Shown: positions 17,946-27,916, counted from the first letter of the stretch. The stretch: DNA of 64,000 nucleotides from Glaciecola sp. XM2 (GCF_018595715.1 NZ_JAHEOJ010000020.1:496001-560000), one strand, 5' to 3'. A program made the numbers and translations. The notes: a model not told the origin generated them from the sequence alone.

Positions 17946-19697
17946 ATGAGTCTATTAGGGTCTGTCGCAATATTTCTGGGTGCGACACTCATCGCGGTTC
18001 CGTTGTTTAAAAAGCTCAAACTTGGGGGCATTCTCGGATATTTGATTGCGGGCATTATCATTGGCCCCTCAGCACTCAATTTTATTGACGACCCTTACAC
18101 TATTTTGCACTTTGCTGAACTTGGCGTGGTGTTACTGTTGTTTGTAATTGGTTTAGAGCTGCAACCCCAAACCCTTTGGCGCATGCGCAATCAAATTATG
18201 TTCAGTGGTGGTAGTCAGCTGTTTGTAAGCGCTGGGATGATTGCTGCATTATGTCATTTTGCGTTTTACTTAAGCATACCTGTGAGTGTGACCATTGGTC
18301 TTGCCCTCGCGCTATCTTCCACCGCCTTTGCTATTCAGCTGATGACCGAGCAGCGCATTCTCAAAACGCCTCCCGGTCAACAGGGATTTTCTATTTTATT
18401 GATGCAGGACGTTGCCGTTATCCCTATTCTACTGCTAGTGGCTTCCTTTTCACCTTCTCAGGGTGATGCAGGCCCCGCATGGTACATAAGCCTTAGCGCA
18501 GTGGTGGCTGTGTTGGTGATTGGTCGCTTCTTAATTAATCCGTTTTTGCGCATTGTTGCTCGCTACGGCAGCTCAGAGGTGATGACAGCCGCCGCCTTGT
18601 TTATTGTGTTAGTGACCGCCTTGGGTATGTCAGCGTCGGGGCTTTCGATGGGTATGGGCGCATTTATCGCAGGAATTTTGCTAGCGGATAGCAGTTTTAA
18701 ACATCAGCTAGAAACCGAAATTGAGCCTTTCAAAGGGCTATTGTTGGGCCTGTTTTTCATTGCCATTGGCATGAATTTAGATTTAAGCCTGCTCGTTGCA
18801 GAGCCTGTGTTTATTGTTGGCATGAGCCTTTTGTTGGTGCTGGTTAAGGCACTCATAATCTATGCTATTTTGCGCGCAGCTAAACAATCAAACACCGACT
18901 CTACACGTGTGGCACTAATGCTTTCACAAGGGGGGGAGTTTGCCTTTGTGGTGATGACCCTTGCGGTGAGCAGCGCAGTTTTAGGCAATGACTTAGCCGG
19001 GCAGGTTAACTTGGTTGTTGGATTGTCGATGGCTCTAACATCGCCCGTGGTAATTTTACATTCGTTATTTTACAACACCAAGAACTGCCCCGCGGTGTAC
19101 GACACTCAACGAGACAGTGAAGAGCCTCAGGTCATTATTGCTGGCTTTGGGCGATTTGGGCAAATTACCGCCCGCGTTTTATCTGCAAACAACATCGCTT
19201 TTACCGCTATGGATAAAGATGCAGAGCACATTGCCTTTGTCCAACAGTTTGGGAATCGCGTGTTTTATGGGGATGCAACGCGTTTAGACTTGCTTAAAAA
19301 GTCAGGTATTGACCAGGCGAGAGTGTTGTTAATTGCCATTGACGACCCACAGCAGATCACGGCGCTTGCCAAGTTGGTAAAGCGAGAATACCCAGAGGTT
19401 AAAATTATCGCAAGAGCACGGGATCGCATTCATGCCACTGAGTTAGGAAAGCTTGGTATTGAGTTTTTTGTGCGCGAGATGTTCGATGGGGGGTTGAACG
19501 CTTGTAAAGGAGTGCTAAATGCATATGGCTATACTCTTGGCCAAGCTGACAATATGGTAGAGATATTTAACCAACACGATCGCGAAATGTTAAACAAAGT
19601 CATTACCGAAGATTTAGCCTTTGATGAGTTGGTAAAAACTGCCAAGCAAGGCAGAGAAGAGCTGCAGGAATTGTTTGTGAATGACAGAAAGCAATAA
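17946..19697 (+). CDS. CPA2-family monovalent cation/proton antiporter with RCK domain
   Basis: A 583-residue inner-membrane transporter of the KefB/KefC/YbaL group. The first 380 residues form about 12 helices with characteristic motifs: LGYLIAGIIIGP, ELGVVLLLFVIGLE, LALSSTAFAIQL and a QDVAVIP motif. The last 200 residues are a cytosolic RCK/TrkA-N nucleotide-binding domain (VIIAGFGRFGQITARVL, about 396-412) that gates transport. It probably exchanges K+ or Na+ for H+. No KefF/KefG-type ancillary subunit is adjacent, so KefB/KefC identity is not asserted. Confidence 0.9.
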   Translation: MSLLGSVAIFLGATLIAVPLFKKLKLGGILGYLIAGIIIGPSALNFIDDPYTILHFAELGVVLLLFVIGLELQPQTLWRMRNQIMFSGGSQLFVSAGMIAALCHFAFYLSIPVSVTIGLALALSSTAFAIQLMTEQRILKTPPGQQGFSILLMQDVAVIPILLLVASFSPSQGDAGPAWYISLSAVVAVLVIGRFLINPFLRIVARYGSSEVMTAAALFIVLVTALGMSASGLSMGMGAFIAGILLADSSFKHQLETEIEPFKGLLLGLFFIAIGMNLDLSLLVAEPVFIVGMSLLLVLVKALIIYAILRAAKQSNTDSTRVALMLSQGGEFAFVVMTLAVSSAVLGNDLAGQVNLVVGLSMALTSPVVILHSLFYNTKNCPAVYDTQRDSEEPQVIIAGFGRFGQITARVLSANNIAFTAMDKDAEHIAFVQQFGNRVFYGDATRLDLLKKSGIDQARVLLIAIDDPQQITALAKLVKREYPEVKIIARARDRIHATELGKLGIEFFVREMFDGGLNACKGVLNAYGYTLGQADNMVEIFNQHDREMLNKVITEDLAFDELVKTAKQGREELQELFVNDRKQ

Positions 19698-19810
19698 TCA
19701 ATGCTTTGGGTAGCATCTAGCATCTAGCATCGTAGCTTAGTAAAAATGTAGGTATAGCATCAAACGCTCGCAAGCGATTACTGCAAACACTTGCTACTCT
19801 CGCTCACAAC

Positions 19811-19840
19811 ACCATTGCCAGCAATTTCACTGGCAATGGT
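19811..19840. terminator. Hairpin between convergent antiporter and serine-hydrolase genes
   Basis: ACCATTGCCAG (19811-19821) and CTGGCAATGGT (19830-19840) form a perfect 11-bp stem with an 8-nt loop. It lies between two convergent stops. A T-tract is weak on both sides. A bidirectional terminator is the simplest reading. Just upstream, TAGCATC is repeated three times in tandem (19711-19731). Confidence 0.7.
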
Positions 19841-19857
19841 CGGTACACAATTTTGGC

Positions 19858-21381
19858 CTACTGCTTTATAAAATGCATATCCCGCCACTCATGAGACGTA
19901 AGTTCACGAGTAGTGAAAGGATGTAATGTTGCGCTAAGCACCTCGCGTTTCACATTGATGTCGAAATGAATAAACGCGTCGGACGCTGCGTTTTCATTGT
20001 CCCAGTCTATTTTGTAACTGGTATCTTGAAAGGCGCTTAAAGTGCCTTTGAGGTTTTCCATGCGCGATGACACTATCCTAAGCTCATCGCCTTGTTTTGA
20101 GATGGTGAAATCTCCAAACCATTGGTCTGAATACACGCCAACAATCTGCTCATCATTAAGTGATGAGGGTGCTAGGCTTTCGGGGGTGTCGTCTCTGGCA
20201 AGGAAAATCGCCTCGCGCTCTGCTTGATAATCAACATATTGTTCTACCCAATTATCTTTGGTATCGCCCGTGAACATTTTTAAAATGCTCTGCATCACCG
20301 CCCCGCGGGCACCATAGTTAGAGCCATTGTTTAATACCACTACGCCTAACTCTAATTGCGGCATCACCACTACAAAGGCCTGATAACCCGACAGCGTGCC
20401 GGTATGGGAAATGTGCAGATAACCGTCGTAATTACTTAAACGCCAGCCCAAACCGTAGTTTCTAAAGTAAGTGTTGTCCCATTCGGTATCGACATCTGAC
20501 ACGCCTAAAATGGTGTGAGGTTGCCACATTTTCTCAAGTTGCTCTTCAGAAAATGGCAGTTGACTGGGTTGTAGCAGGGCCTTAATCCATTTACTCATTT
20601 CGCTTGCGCTACACACCATGCCGCCGGCTGCCGCTGACATCAATGCATCACCATGAATGGCATTGCGAGGTATTTCGTATACGCCAAGGCGGTCGTTGTG
20701 ACCATATGCCATAGCGCTATTTTGTAATGTGGCCTTTGGCATATCGCCGGCGTAGCATTGCATGCCAAGCGGTTTAAAAATATATTGGTCTACAAAGTCT
20801 TCAAAAGGTTTACCTGAGACCGCTTCAACCACCTCGCCAGCGGTGATGTACATCACGTTACTATAAGCATATTGCTCACGAAATTGTGAGCCTGGTGTGA
20901 GGTACTTTACATTGCTGACTACCTCTTCTCGGCTAAAACCACTGGGCTCAGGCCAAATCATGCTGTCGCCAGCACCGCCTACTAAACCGCTCTTGTGGGT
21001 CAGCAAGTCTTCTATTGTAAAATGCTCGGTGGCGTAGCTGTCGTGTAATCTAAAGTGCGGTAAATAGTCGATAACAAGGTCTTGCCAGTCTAACTTTTCT
21101 TGGTCGACTAAAAGGGCGAGTGATGCTGCGGTAAAGGCTTTGCTGGTGGAGGCAAGGCGAAAATAGGTATCTGGACGAACATCTTGATGCTCTGCAATAT
21201 TGGCTTTACCAAATCCTTTCTCATAAATGACTTGCTGTTGATAAACAATCGAGACACTCATGCCGGGTGTGTGAAAGGTACTAAGCGCATCTTCAATGAC
21301 GGCATCGAGCGCTTTTGAGTCTAACTGCGCAGCAAGATTAGACGAGCTAAATATCAGGATTAAAACAACAAAATATTTCAT
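19858..21381 (-). CDS. Serine hydrolase, class C beta-lactamase/PBP4-like
   Basis: A 507-residue secreted enzyme with a signal peptide (1-18, ending NLAAQ). It has the penicillin-binding fold with motif STSK (78-81), nucleophile Ser78 and general base Lys81. A second motif YSN lies at 173-175, and HTGTLSG serves as the KTG-box equivalent near residue 326. An extra C-terminal beta domain (about 395-507) of the DUF3471 kind follows. Such proteins are peptidases or esterases more often than true beta-lactamases. The substrate is unknown. It is separated by about 70 bp from the membrane-protein gene upstream on the same strand. Confidence 0.88.
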   Translation of the reverse strand: MKYFVVLILIFSSSNLAAQLDSKALDAVIEDALSTFHTPGMSVSIVYQQQVIYEKGFGKANIAEHQDVRPDTYFRLASTSKAFTAASLALLVDQEKLDWQDLVIDYLPHFRLHDSYATEHFTIEDLLTHKSGLVGGAGDSMIWPEPSGFSREEVVSNVKYLTPGSQFREQYAYSNVMYITAGEVVEAVSGKPFEDFVDQYIFKPLGMQCYAGDMPKATLQNSAMAYGHNDRLGVYEIPRNAIHGDALMSAAAGGMVCSASEMSKWIKALLQPSQLPFSEEQLEKMWQPHTILGVSDVDTEWDNTYFRNYGLGWRLSNYDGYLHISHTGTLSGYQAFVVVMPQLELGVVVLNNGSNYGARGAVMQSILKMFTGDTKDNWVEQYVDYQAEREAIFLARDDTPESLAPSSLNDEQIVGVYSDQWFGDFTISKQGDELRIVSSRMENLKGTLSAFQDTSYKIDWDNENAASDAFIHFDINVKREVLSATLHPFTTRELTSHEWRDMHFIKQ

Positions 21382-21449
21382 CTAAGCGCATCATCTCTTT
21401 GGTTTTTAACAAACTTAAGTGTGCGCAAATTTGTGCAACAATTCAATGA

Positions 21450-22538
21450 TTATTGATATTGCAAGCGCGCGCCTTGTCGCCATTTAAAGGCAATGACGGC
21501 AAGAATCAGCAGCGAACCGATACTCAAAGTGAAACTGTAGCTACCGCCGATTAAAAAGCCAATGGAGTAGGCGGGGGTGCATATTGCTAAGGTCCAAAAG
21601 TACATAGACTTTGCGTTTTTAAGGAGCAGGTACAGCGGAAAGACCAAGCTATAAAAGAACAAAAAGCTCTTATAGATGGTTTCTTCAAGGGGGAGATTCA
21701 CTAATGGGATGGTGGTGTCTTTAAACAGCGTTAATATGCCAAGGGCCGCCATTGATATACCGCCGATGAGGGTAGCAAGGCCACGAGACTGCATAATGTT
21801 TTGTTCGCGTAACTCACCACAATGGGCAGCAACGGTAAAGGCTGTTTGCAGCACAAGAAAGCCTACAATAGGGTAAATGATGGCAGCGGGTATGGCGTTG
21901 AAGAAAAATACATCGCCTAAAGCGGCCGAATATAAAAACACAAATCCGATAAGGCTTAAAAACAACACGCAAAACCCAATCACAAAACTTGCTTTAGGTT
22001 TGTCGCTTTGTCGATAAGCGCGATGAAAGGTGATGTCTAAATAAGGAGAAAATATAAATCCGATAGCCAGCGGTAACAAAGCATGCGGCCAGTATCCTCT
22101 TGCACTAAAATCCACCGGCGGCCAATCGCTACCAATAAAGGCGATAAACAGACCGAAAGAAATGGCGTAAAGCACCCAAGCCCATTGGGTGATCATGTTT
22201 TTGCTAAGGTAAATGGCTAAGGCAATGACAAGCACTGCGCCAATTAATAGAGGATGCCCGATAACGCTACCCAGCCATGCGATGAAAAACAGCTGATAGG
22301 CAAGAGTGACGTAAGAGAAGCTTGTGATTGCGGTTTTATGTTCAGATACAAAGCGCTTTTGGTGCTCGCGGTTTTTTAAGTAAAACCCCATGGCGGTTGC
22401 GCCGCCCACATTAAACACTGTGAAGGCAAGTAACGCAGGCCATCCATAATCGCGATTGAGAATTAACGGAAAAAAGCCACCCAAACACCACAGCCACGAG
22501 CAGGCAAGATAAAAGCTGTACTGTAGATAAGTTGGCAA
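21450..22538 (-). CDS. Unrecognised polytopic membrane protein
   Basis: A 362-residue very hydrophobic protein with about ten to eleven predicted helices and no recognisable domain. Notable polar motifs inside the hydrophobic stretches are SPYLDITFHRAYRQ (about 185-198) and AAHCGELREQN (about 237-247). The first resembles conserved loops of transporter-like proteins, but no family can be named. The TTG start at 22538 lies one base after the stop of the upstream DUF4442 gene, so the two are probably translationally coupled and functionally linked. A role in lipid or fatty-acid metabolism is a guess from that neighbour. Confidence 0.75.
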   Translation of the reverse strand: MPTYLQYSFYLACSWLWCLGGFFPLILNRDYGWPALLAFTVFNVGGATAMGFYLKNREHQKRFVSEHKTAITSFSYVTLAYQLFFIAWLGSVIGHPLLIGAVLVIALAIYLSKNMITQWAWVLYAISFGLFIAFIGSDWPPVDFSARGYWPHALLPLAIGFIFSPYLDITFHRAYRQSDKPKASFVIGFCVLFLSLIGFVFLYSAALGDVFFFNAIPAAIIYPIVGFLVLQTAFTVAAHCGELREQNIMQSRGLATLIGGISMAALGILTLFKDTTIPLVNLPLEETIYKSFLFFYSLVFPLYLLLKNAKSMYFWTLAICTPAYSIGFLIGGSYSFTLSIGSLLILAVIAFKWRQGARLQYQ

Positions 22539-22539
22539 A

Positions 22540-23037
22540 TTAGCTACCTACTGGCCACATGTGAAAGCTGATCGTGCCAGAGCCAATGCGTCGGCCTGCT
22601 TTGTCGTTGTTGATTCTGAATACTTTGAGGGTCATGTCGATATTGAATTTACCACCGGCTTTTATTTTTTCGGCGAGTTCTTCTAAGTCTACATATGCCT
22701 TGTACATAATGGAATCTAGGCTTGGCAGCAAAAATCGATAGTTTAGGCGAGTACAAATCATGCGATATTCGCCTTTGCTCAGCATAAACAAGTACGAACC
22801 TGCTGCAAGCTCCGAATTACCTAATATCGCACCGCCGGCCATGGTGCCGTACCAGTTGGTATTAATGCGGCGTTTAGGCAAAATGGCATAATAGTCATCT
22901 TCGACAAAGTTCATTTTTAACCCGCTTTTGTGCACAAAAGGCATAAAAAAGAAGCTAAGCACTCTATTAAAAAAGCGGCTCTTTATCGACAAACGATTAA
23001 AATATTTCTCTAATTTTGGTGGTAACGGAATAGCCAT
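22540..23037 (-). CDS. DUF4442 hotdog-fold protein
   Basis: A 165-residue protein of the DUF4442/PaaI-like hotdog fold. Recognisable parts are NTNWYGTMAGGAILGNSELA (the central helix of the hotdog) and the C-terminal strands KVFRINNDKAGRRIGSGTISF. Hotdog proteins of this type are acyl-CoA thioesterases or related acyl-binding proteins. The ATG at 23037 is preferred, with AGG seven bases upstream. An in-frame TTG at 23061 would add eight residues. It overlaps functionally with the acyl-CoA genes to its right but is separated from them by 170 bp. Confidence 0.82.
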   Translation of the reverse strand: MAIPLPPKLEKYFNRLSIKSRFFNRVLSFFFMPFVHKSGLKMNFVEDDYYAILPKRRINTNWYGTMAGGAILGNSELAAGSYLFMLSKGEYRMICTRLNYRFLLPSLDSIMYKAYVDLEELAEKIKAGGKFNIDMTLKVFRINNDKAGRRIGSGTISFHMWPVGS

Positions 23038-23207
23038 GATTAACCTAAAAACCTGAAACAATACTGCAAATCAAACATCGTACTAAAAAATACGCGGCTA
23101 TATTAACAGGCACAGCCAAAGATGTTTAGTTTTTAACGGAGTTAGGTGTGATTTTATTTAAAATTCGCATTATTTACTGATTAATCACCGCATTTATGCT
23201 GATGATA

Positions 23208-24077
23208 TCAGCTAGGGCGCTCACCTAAATGCTGGCGGCGTAACATTACTAATACAAAGGCGCCAAAATACATAATTACGCCGTAAACGCCAGCTGCGAC
23301 AGCATACGCAGGCTGCTCTATGAAACTCACCGCGATGAGTATGGCAAGGGTTGCGTTTTGTGTACCAATCTCAATACCTAAGGTTACGCCATCGCGCCCA
23401 TCAAGCTTGGTGAGGTGGGCTAATACCACGCCCAATAATGTCGCACCTGCGTTAAGAGCAATCACGATTAAAAAGACCGATGGGAAGGCTTCCATCATCA
23501 TCTCTTGCTCTTGATAAGAAATAATGACAATGAGCATCAACATAAAAATGGTCGATAATGCACGGAATTTGGGCTCTGCTCGTCTGGCTGCTTTGGAAAA
23601 AAACTTGCGAACAATCATGCCTAATATCACCGGAATAATAGAAATTACCAGTAAGCCTAGAGACGTATTTAATAACGAAAACGACGCTAACGCCGACTCT
23701 GAGAAAAAGCCTATGCTAAATTGAATCAATAACGGCGTGGTAAAAACACAAATTAAGGTGGTTACACCGGTAAGAGAAACAGACAAAGCTAGGTTTGCTT
23801 TTGCGATATGACTGATCAGGTTAGAGGTAGTGCCACCTGGGCACGCAGCGAGTATCATCAAGCCCACCGCAATTTCAGGCGATGCATTAAGTGCTAATGC
23901 AATAAAAAAGGCTAGCAACGGCAGCAACACAAGCTGACCTACTAAGCCAACTAGCACTGGCTTTGGCATTTTGACTAAGCGTGTAAAGTCATCTTTGGTC
24001 AGGCTTAAACCCATACCAAACATGATCATGGCCAAAACGCCAGGTAAAATCGCCTGAGTGAAAATGGTTGCCTGCAT
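23208..24077 (-). CDS. BASS-family sodium symporter (bile acid:Na+ symporter-like)
   Basis: A 289-residue inner-membrane transporter with about nine to ten helices. The BASS hallmark is visible as ILAACPGGTTSNLISHIAKAN (about 74-94), with a matching EIGTQNATLAI in the second half (about 236-246). Members import organic acids such as bile acids, pyruvate or pantoate with sodium. The gene is two bases from the SDR gene and part of the acyl-CoA dehydrogenase operon. The cargo may therefore be a carboxylic or steroid-like acid that the operon then oxidises, but this is inference. Confidence 0.9.
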   Translation of the reverse strand: MQATIFTQAILPGVLAMIMFGMGLSLTKDDFTRLVKMPKPVLVGLVGQLVLLPLLAFFIALALNASPEIAVGLMILAACPGGTTSNLISHIAKANLALSVSLTGVTTLICVFTTPLLIQFSIGFFSESALASFSLLNTSLGLLVISIIPVILGMIVRKFFSKAARRAEPKFRALSTIFMLMLIVIISYQEQEMMMEAFPSVFLIVIALNAGATLLGVVLAHLTKLDGRDGVTLGIEIGTQNATLAILIAVSFIEQPAYAVAAGVYGVIMYFGAFVLVMLRRQHLGERPS

Positions 24078-24079
24078 GC

Positions 24080-24826
24080 TTAGCTCATTTTCTTAAGCCA
24101 AGACAGCGGCGCAATGCGCATGACTAGCTGCAAAAACGCCCACGGCCAAGTGGGTACGTAGCTATTTGCCCCCTCTTTTTCAATGGCTTTGATAATGGCT
24201 TTGCATCCTGTTTCGGTGTCGACCATAAACGGGACCTTTTCAACCTTTTCGTTAATTTCGCTGCGAATAAACCCAGGATGAACCGTGCTGACTTTTATCG
24301 GAGAGTTAAGTAAATCAACGCGTATGCCTTCACTTAATGCGGTAATCGCTGCTTTAGTCGCGGCATAAACAGTTAGCGCACGCCTAAAGCCACGCACCGC
24401 GCTAATCGATGAAATAGTCACAAGATGCCCGCTGTTTTGCGCTCTAAAAATACCCATCGCTGCTTCGCACTGGGCGAGGGCCGACACAAAGTTGGTGACA
24501 GCCGTTTCTTTATTTGCATGAAAATACCCAGTGCCAACAGAAGCCCCTTTACCCATACCCGCGTTTACGATGACGCGGTCGAGTTGCCCCATTTCTTGGT
24601 TGAACTCGTCAAACACTGTAAACACTGCGTCGTGATCGTTTACGTCGAGTGACTTGATCAGCACTTGAATATCGGGGTTGATGGCAAGTAGCTCAGTCTT
24701 TAGTTCTTCGAGTCGTTCAACGCGACGTGCACATAAAGCTAAGTTACGGCCCATCTTCGCATATTCAATGGCCATGCCTTTGCCTAAGCCGGAGCTGGCA
24801 CCTGTGATTAATATGTTTTTGCGCAC
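24080..24826 (-). CDS. Short-chain dehydrogenase/reductase
   Basis: A 248-residue classical SDR. The NAD(P)-binding motif TGASSGLGKG is at about 8-17, NAG near 90, the catalytic Ser in TISSISAV near 140, and YAATK near 154-158. The C-terminus has a hydrophobic patch, common in membrane-associated lipid SDRs. The start is a GTG at 24826 with AAGG upstream. It lies five bases after the phosphotransferase stop, in an operon with acyl-CoA dehydrogenase. The substrate is probably a hydroxyacyl or keto lipid, which cannot be fixed from sequence. Confidence 0.92.
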   Translation of the reverse strand: MRKNILITGASSGLGKGMAIEYAKMGRNLALCARRVERLEELKTELLAINPDIQVLIKSLDVNDHDAVFTVFDEFNQEMGQLDRVIVNAGMGKGASVGTGYFHANKETAVTNFVSALAQCEAAMGIFRAQNSGHLVTISSISAVRGFRRALTVYAATKAAITALSEGIRVDLLNSPIKVSTVHPGFIRSEINEKVEKVPFMVDTETGCKAIIKAIEKEGANSYVPTWPWAFLQLVMRIAPLSWLKKMS

Positions 24827-24831
24827 GGGGT

Positions 24832-25896
24832 CTACCTTCTTTTCATTATTTTTTTACAACGGTACAGCAAATAATGCACAAACACCCACATATTCTTATA
24901 CGCCGGATTGCGCGTTTGTTTATGGTGATATCGATAGTAAATTTGCTGCACAATCGCGGCGAGTCTGAACAAGCCATACACTTCATAAAAATCGAAGTCG
25001 CGTGGCTCTAAACCTTGTTTGGCGCAGTAGTAGTTGATCACTTCTTGGCGCGTCATCATACCGGGGATGTCGGTAGGCTGGCGCTGAGTGTTTTTGGCCA
25101 TAAAGTCATCGTCGGCCTGCACCCAATAAGCGAGGGTGTTGCCAAGATCCATAAGCGGGTCGCCCAGAGTCGCTAGCTCCCAATCCAATACGCCAATAAT
25201 TTTGGTTGGGTCGTCGGCCGCGAGCACTAGGTTGTCAAAGCGATAATCGTTGTGGGTAATGCAGATAGTTTCTTTTTCCGGCAAGTGCGCCTCTAGCCAG
25301 TGCATGACTTTTTTGCCGCTGGGCACATTCCACGTTTTAGCTTTATTGTAGCGATTGATCCAGCCGCTGATTTGGCGCTCGGTATACCCTTCGCCTTTAC
25401 CGATATGGTCAAGCCCTGCGCCTTTATAATCAACATTGTGCAGTTTAATTAATTCGTCTAGCGCCACTTCGCAAAGCTTATTGGCTTGCTCGGCGCTAAT
25501 CTCTAAGCCTCTTGGAAAATGTTTGCGAGGAATAATGCCGTCGAGCTTTTCCATCACATAAAACTCAGCGCCCATCACACTTTCATCATCGGTGTAACCG
25601 AGCATGGTAGGCACTTTGTCGTAAACCGGAGCAAGTGATTTTTGCAAGCGATATTCACGGCCCATGTCGTGAGCGCCTTTGGCTTTTGTGCCTTTAGGTG
25701 GGCGCCTTAAAATCACCGAGCGGTTGTCAAATTGCAAGCAATACGTCCAATTTGACGCGCCGCCAGAGTATTGGGTGATGTGCATATCACCCTCTAAACC
25801 ACCTATGTTAGCGTCTAACCACTGGCGTAACGCTTCTATGGGAAGCTCTTCTCCTGGTCTAACCGAAGAGGCTTTATCGATAATAGAGCTACTCAT
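24832..25896 (-). CDS. Phosphotransferase (APH/ACAD10-type kinase fold)
   Basis: A 354-residue aminoglycoside-phosphotransferase-fold protein. The catalytic loop is ITHNDYRFDNLVL (about 213-225), and the metal-binding motif is VLDWELATLGDP (about 236-247). Genes of this type travel with acyl-CoA dehydrogenases in bacteria and are fused to one in vertebrate ACAD10/ACAD11, where they phosphorylate 4-hydroxyacyl-CoAs for catabolism. Here the dehydrogenase gene ends one base before this start. The pair probably forms the same two-step pathway for 4-hydroxy fatty acids. Confidence 0.92.
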   Translation of the reverse strand: MSSSIIDKASSVRPGEELPIEALRQWLDANIGGLEGDMHITQYSGGASNWTYCLQFDNRSVILRRPPKGTKAKGAHDMGREYRLQKSLAPVYDKVPTMLGYTDDESVMGAEFYVMEKLDGIIPRKHFPRGLEISAEQANKLCEVALDELIKLHNVDYKGAGLDHIGKGEGYTERQISGWINRYNKAKTWNVPSGKKVMHWLEAHLPEKETICITHNDYRFDNLVLAADDPTKIIGVLDWELATLGDPLMDLGNTLAYWVQADDDFMAKNTQRQPTDIPGMMTRQEVINYYCAKQGLEPRDFDFYEVYGLFRLAAIVQQIYYRYHHKQTRNPAYKNMWVFVHYLLYRCKKIMKRR

Positions 25897-25897
25897 A

Positions 25898-27118
25898 TTA
25901 ACGATACTTTTTCAGTTCAAGGCGCGACACCATGGCCATGTGCACTTCATCTGGGCCATCGGCGAGTCGAAGGGCGCGAGCACCTGCGGCTAAGCGGGCG
26001 AGCGGGTAGTCGTTACACATGCCGCCACCGCCGTGCAGTTGAACCGCCATATCAACGACTTCTTGTAGCATATTGGGCACTACCACCTTGATGGCAGAGA
26101 TATCGACCATCGCATTTTTTACGCCTAAATTATCAATTTTCCATGCCGCTTGAAGCGTTAGCAAACGCGACTGTTCAATCGCCATACGTGCCTGTGCTAA
26201 ACGTTCTTTGTTGCCGCCTAATTCAATGATTGGACGCCCAAAGGCCACTCGTGACAGGCCTCGTTTAATGCCAAGCTCGAGGGCTTTTTCAGCCATACCA
26301 ATGGCGCGCATGCAGTGATGAATGCGGCCAGGGCCTAAGCGCCCTTGGGCAATGGCAAAGCCTTTACCCATGCCAACAAGTAAGTTTTCTTTGGGTACAC
26401 GTACGTTGTCAAAATGCACTTCGCCATGACCAAAGGGCGCGTCGTAGTCGCCATAAGCGGTAAGCATGCGCTTAATGTGTAGCCCTGGCGTGTCCAGCGG
26501 TACAATGACCATGCTGTGTTGACTGTGCTTATCGTTTTCTGGGTTTGACAGGCCCATAAAAATCATGACTTTTGCGTTGGGGTGACCTAAACCTGTAGAC
26601 CACCACTTTTTACCGTTAATCACCAACTCATCGCCATCGGCTTCAATGGTAGCAGCCATATTGGTTGCATCTGAAGAGGCCACATCAGGCTCTGTCATGC
26701 CAAATACCGAGCGAATTTCACCGTTTAGTAAAGGCGTTAACCATTTGGCTTTTTGCGCATCGTTACCAAAGTGATATAGCACTTCCATATTGCCGGTGTC
26801 GGGGGCGTTACAGTTAAATATTTCAGGAGAGAAGGGAATGCGGCCCATTTCTTCAGCAAGGGGAGCATATTCGGTACACGTGAGGCCTTGGGCTAAATCG
26901 GCATCGGGCAAAAACAAATTCCATAAACCGGCTTCTTTCGCTTTCGCTTTTAGTGGCTCAATAGCAGGGTGCACCGACCAAGACTTCCAATCGCCGGTAG
27001 GGTTGAGCTCTTCTAAATCCTCATACACTTGCTGTTCGATTGGCGCTACATGCTCTGCCATAAAGGCTTTAAGGCGTGTTAAATAATCTTGGGTTGTGCT
27101 GTTATAAGAAAAATCCAT
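25898..27118 (-). CDS. Acyl-CoA dehydrogenase (ACAD10/11-like)
   Basis: A 406-residue FAD enzyme that forms 2,3-unsaturated acyl-CoA. Signature segments are FGMTEPDVASSDATNM (about 138-153), the flavin-binding KWWSTGLGHP, and the C-terminal QLHGGGGMCNDYPLARL (about 363-379). It is the first gene of a tight minus-strand operon: dehydrogenase, kinase-fold protein, SDR, BASS transporter. The ATG at 27118 has GGAG eight bases upstream. By homology and neighbourhood it matches the ACAD10/11 group, which handles phosphorylated 4-hydroxyacyl-CoA. Confidence 0.93.
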   Translation of the reverse strand: MDFSYNSTTQDYLTRLKAFMAEHVAPIEQQVYEDLEELNPTGDWKSWSVHPAIEPLKAKAKEAGLWNLFLPDADLAQGLTCTEYAPLAEEMGRIPFSPEIFNCNAPDTGNMEVLYHFGNDAQKAKWLTPLLNGEIRSVFGMTEPDVASSDATNMAATIEADGDELVINGKKWWSTGLGHPNAKVMIFMGLSNPENDKHSQHSMVIVPLDTPGLHIKRMLTAYGDYDAPFGHGEVHFDNVRVPKENLLVGMGKGFAIAQGRLGPGRIHHCMRAIGMAEKALELGIKRGLSRVAFGRPIIELGGNKERLAQARMAIEQSRLLTLQAAWKIDNLGVKNAMVDISAIKVVVPNMLQEVVDMAVQLHGGGGMCNDYPLARLAAGARALRLADGPDEVHMAMVSRLELKKYR

Positions 27119-27331
27119 GGTTGCATCTCCACACTGAAATTACCTTTATTCTAGAGTATACGCGTTATAAGAAATAATTGGTTTGATGATGATAAAAGTA
27201 TCACTCAAACTGATGCGAAAACTTAAATAGGGTGATGGATATTTTAGACAGGCTGCGTTTGCGGTCTTTGTTATTGTCTAAATGCTTTGCCTTATAAAGC
27301 GTTAGCAGCAGCTTAGATTTGCAAATAGGGC

Positions 27332-27916
27332 TTATTGATTAAACCCTGTTTTTTCGCAAAAGTGCTTTCTGCAAAGCGATACATATTTGTCATTGCCGCC
27401 AATTTCAATTTGGTCACCATCTTTAATTACCTCACCGTGAGCATTTAAACGCGCAACGAAGTTCGCTTTACGGCCGCAATGACAAACGGTTTTAAGCTCT
27501 GAGAGTTTGTCTGCCCAAGCTAATAGATGCAGGCTACCTTCAAAGGTTTCACCCTGAAAATCGGTGCGAAGACCGTAGGCGAGTACTGGTACGTCAAGCT
27601 CATCGACGATTTTTAAGCATTGCTGAACTTGTGCTTTATTTAAAAATTGTGCTTCATCTATAAACACGCAACCAAGCGCGCTGGATTCGTGCAGTGCTTT
27701 AATCTCTTCAAACATATTGGTGTGCTGGCCAAATAAATGCGCAGGGGAGGATAGGCCAATACGAGAGGCTATTTTGCCTTCACCAAAACGATCGTCAAAG
27801 GCAACCGTGTAAAGCGCGACATTCATACCCCTTTCTTTGTAGTTGTACGCAGATTGAAGTAAGGATGTAGATTTACCTGCGTTCATCGCAGAGTAATAAA
27901 AGTAAAGTTGGGCCAT
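27332..27916 (-). CDS. tdk: Thymidine kinase
   Basis: A 194-residue type II thymidine kinase of the salvage pathway. The start [20 protein letters not shown] matches the canonical N-terminus and P-loop (NAGKST), so the ATG at 27916 is chosen. The open frame extends 25 codons upstream, but that part is not family-like. Further features are FIDEAQFL (Walker B), [11 protein letters not shown] (lasso region) and zinc-binding cysteines in [13 protein letters not shown] and CRKHFCEK. It is monocistronic. Confidence 0.96.
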   Translation of the reverse strand: MAQLYFYYSAMNAGKSTSLLQSAYNYKERGMNVALYTVAFDDRFGEGKIASRIGLSSPAHLFGQHTNMFEEIKALHESSALGCVFIDEAQFLNKAQVQQCLKIVDELDVPVLAYGLRTDFQGETFEGSLHLLAWADKLSELKTVCHCGRKANFVARLNAHGEVIKDGDQIEIGGNDKYVSLCRKHFCEKTGFNQ

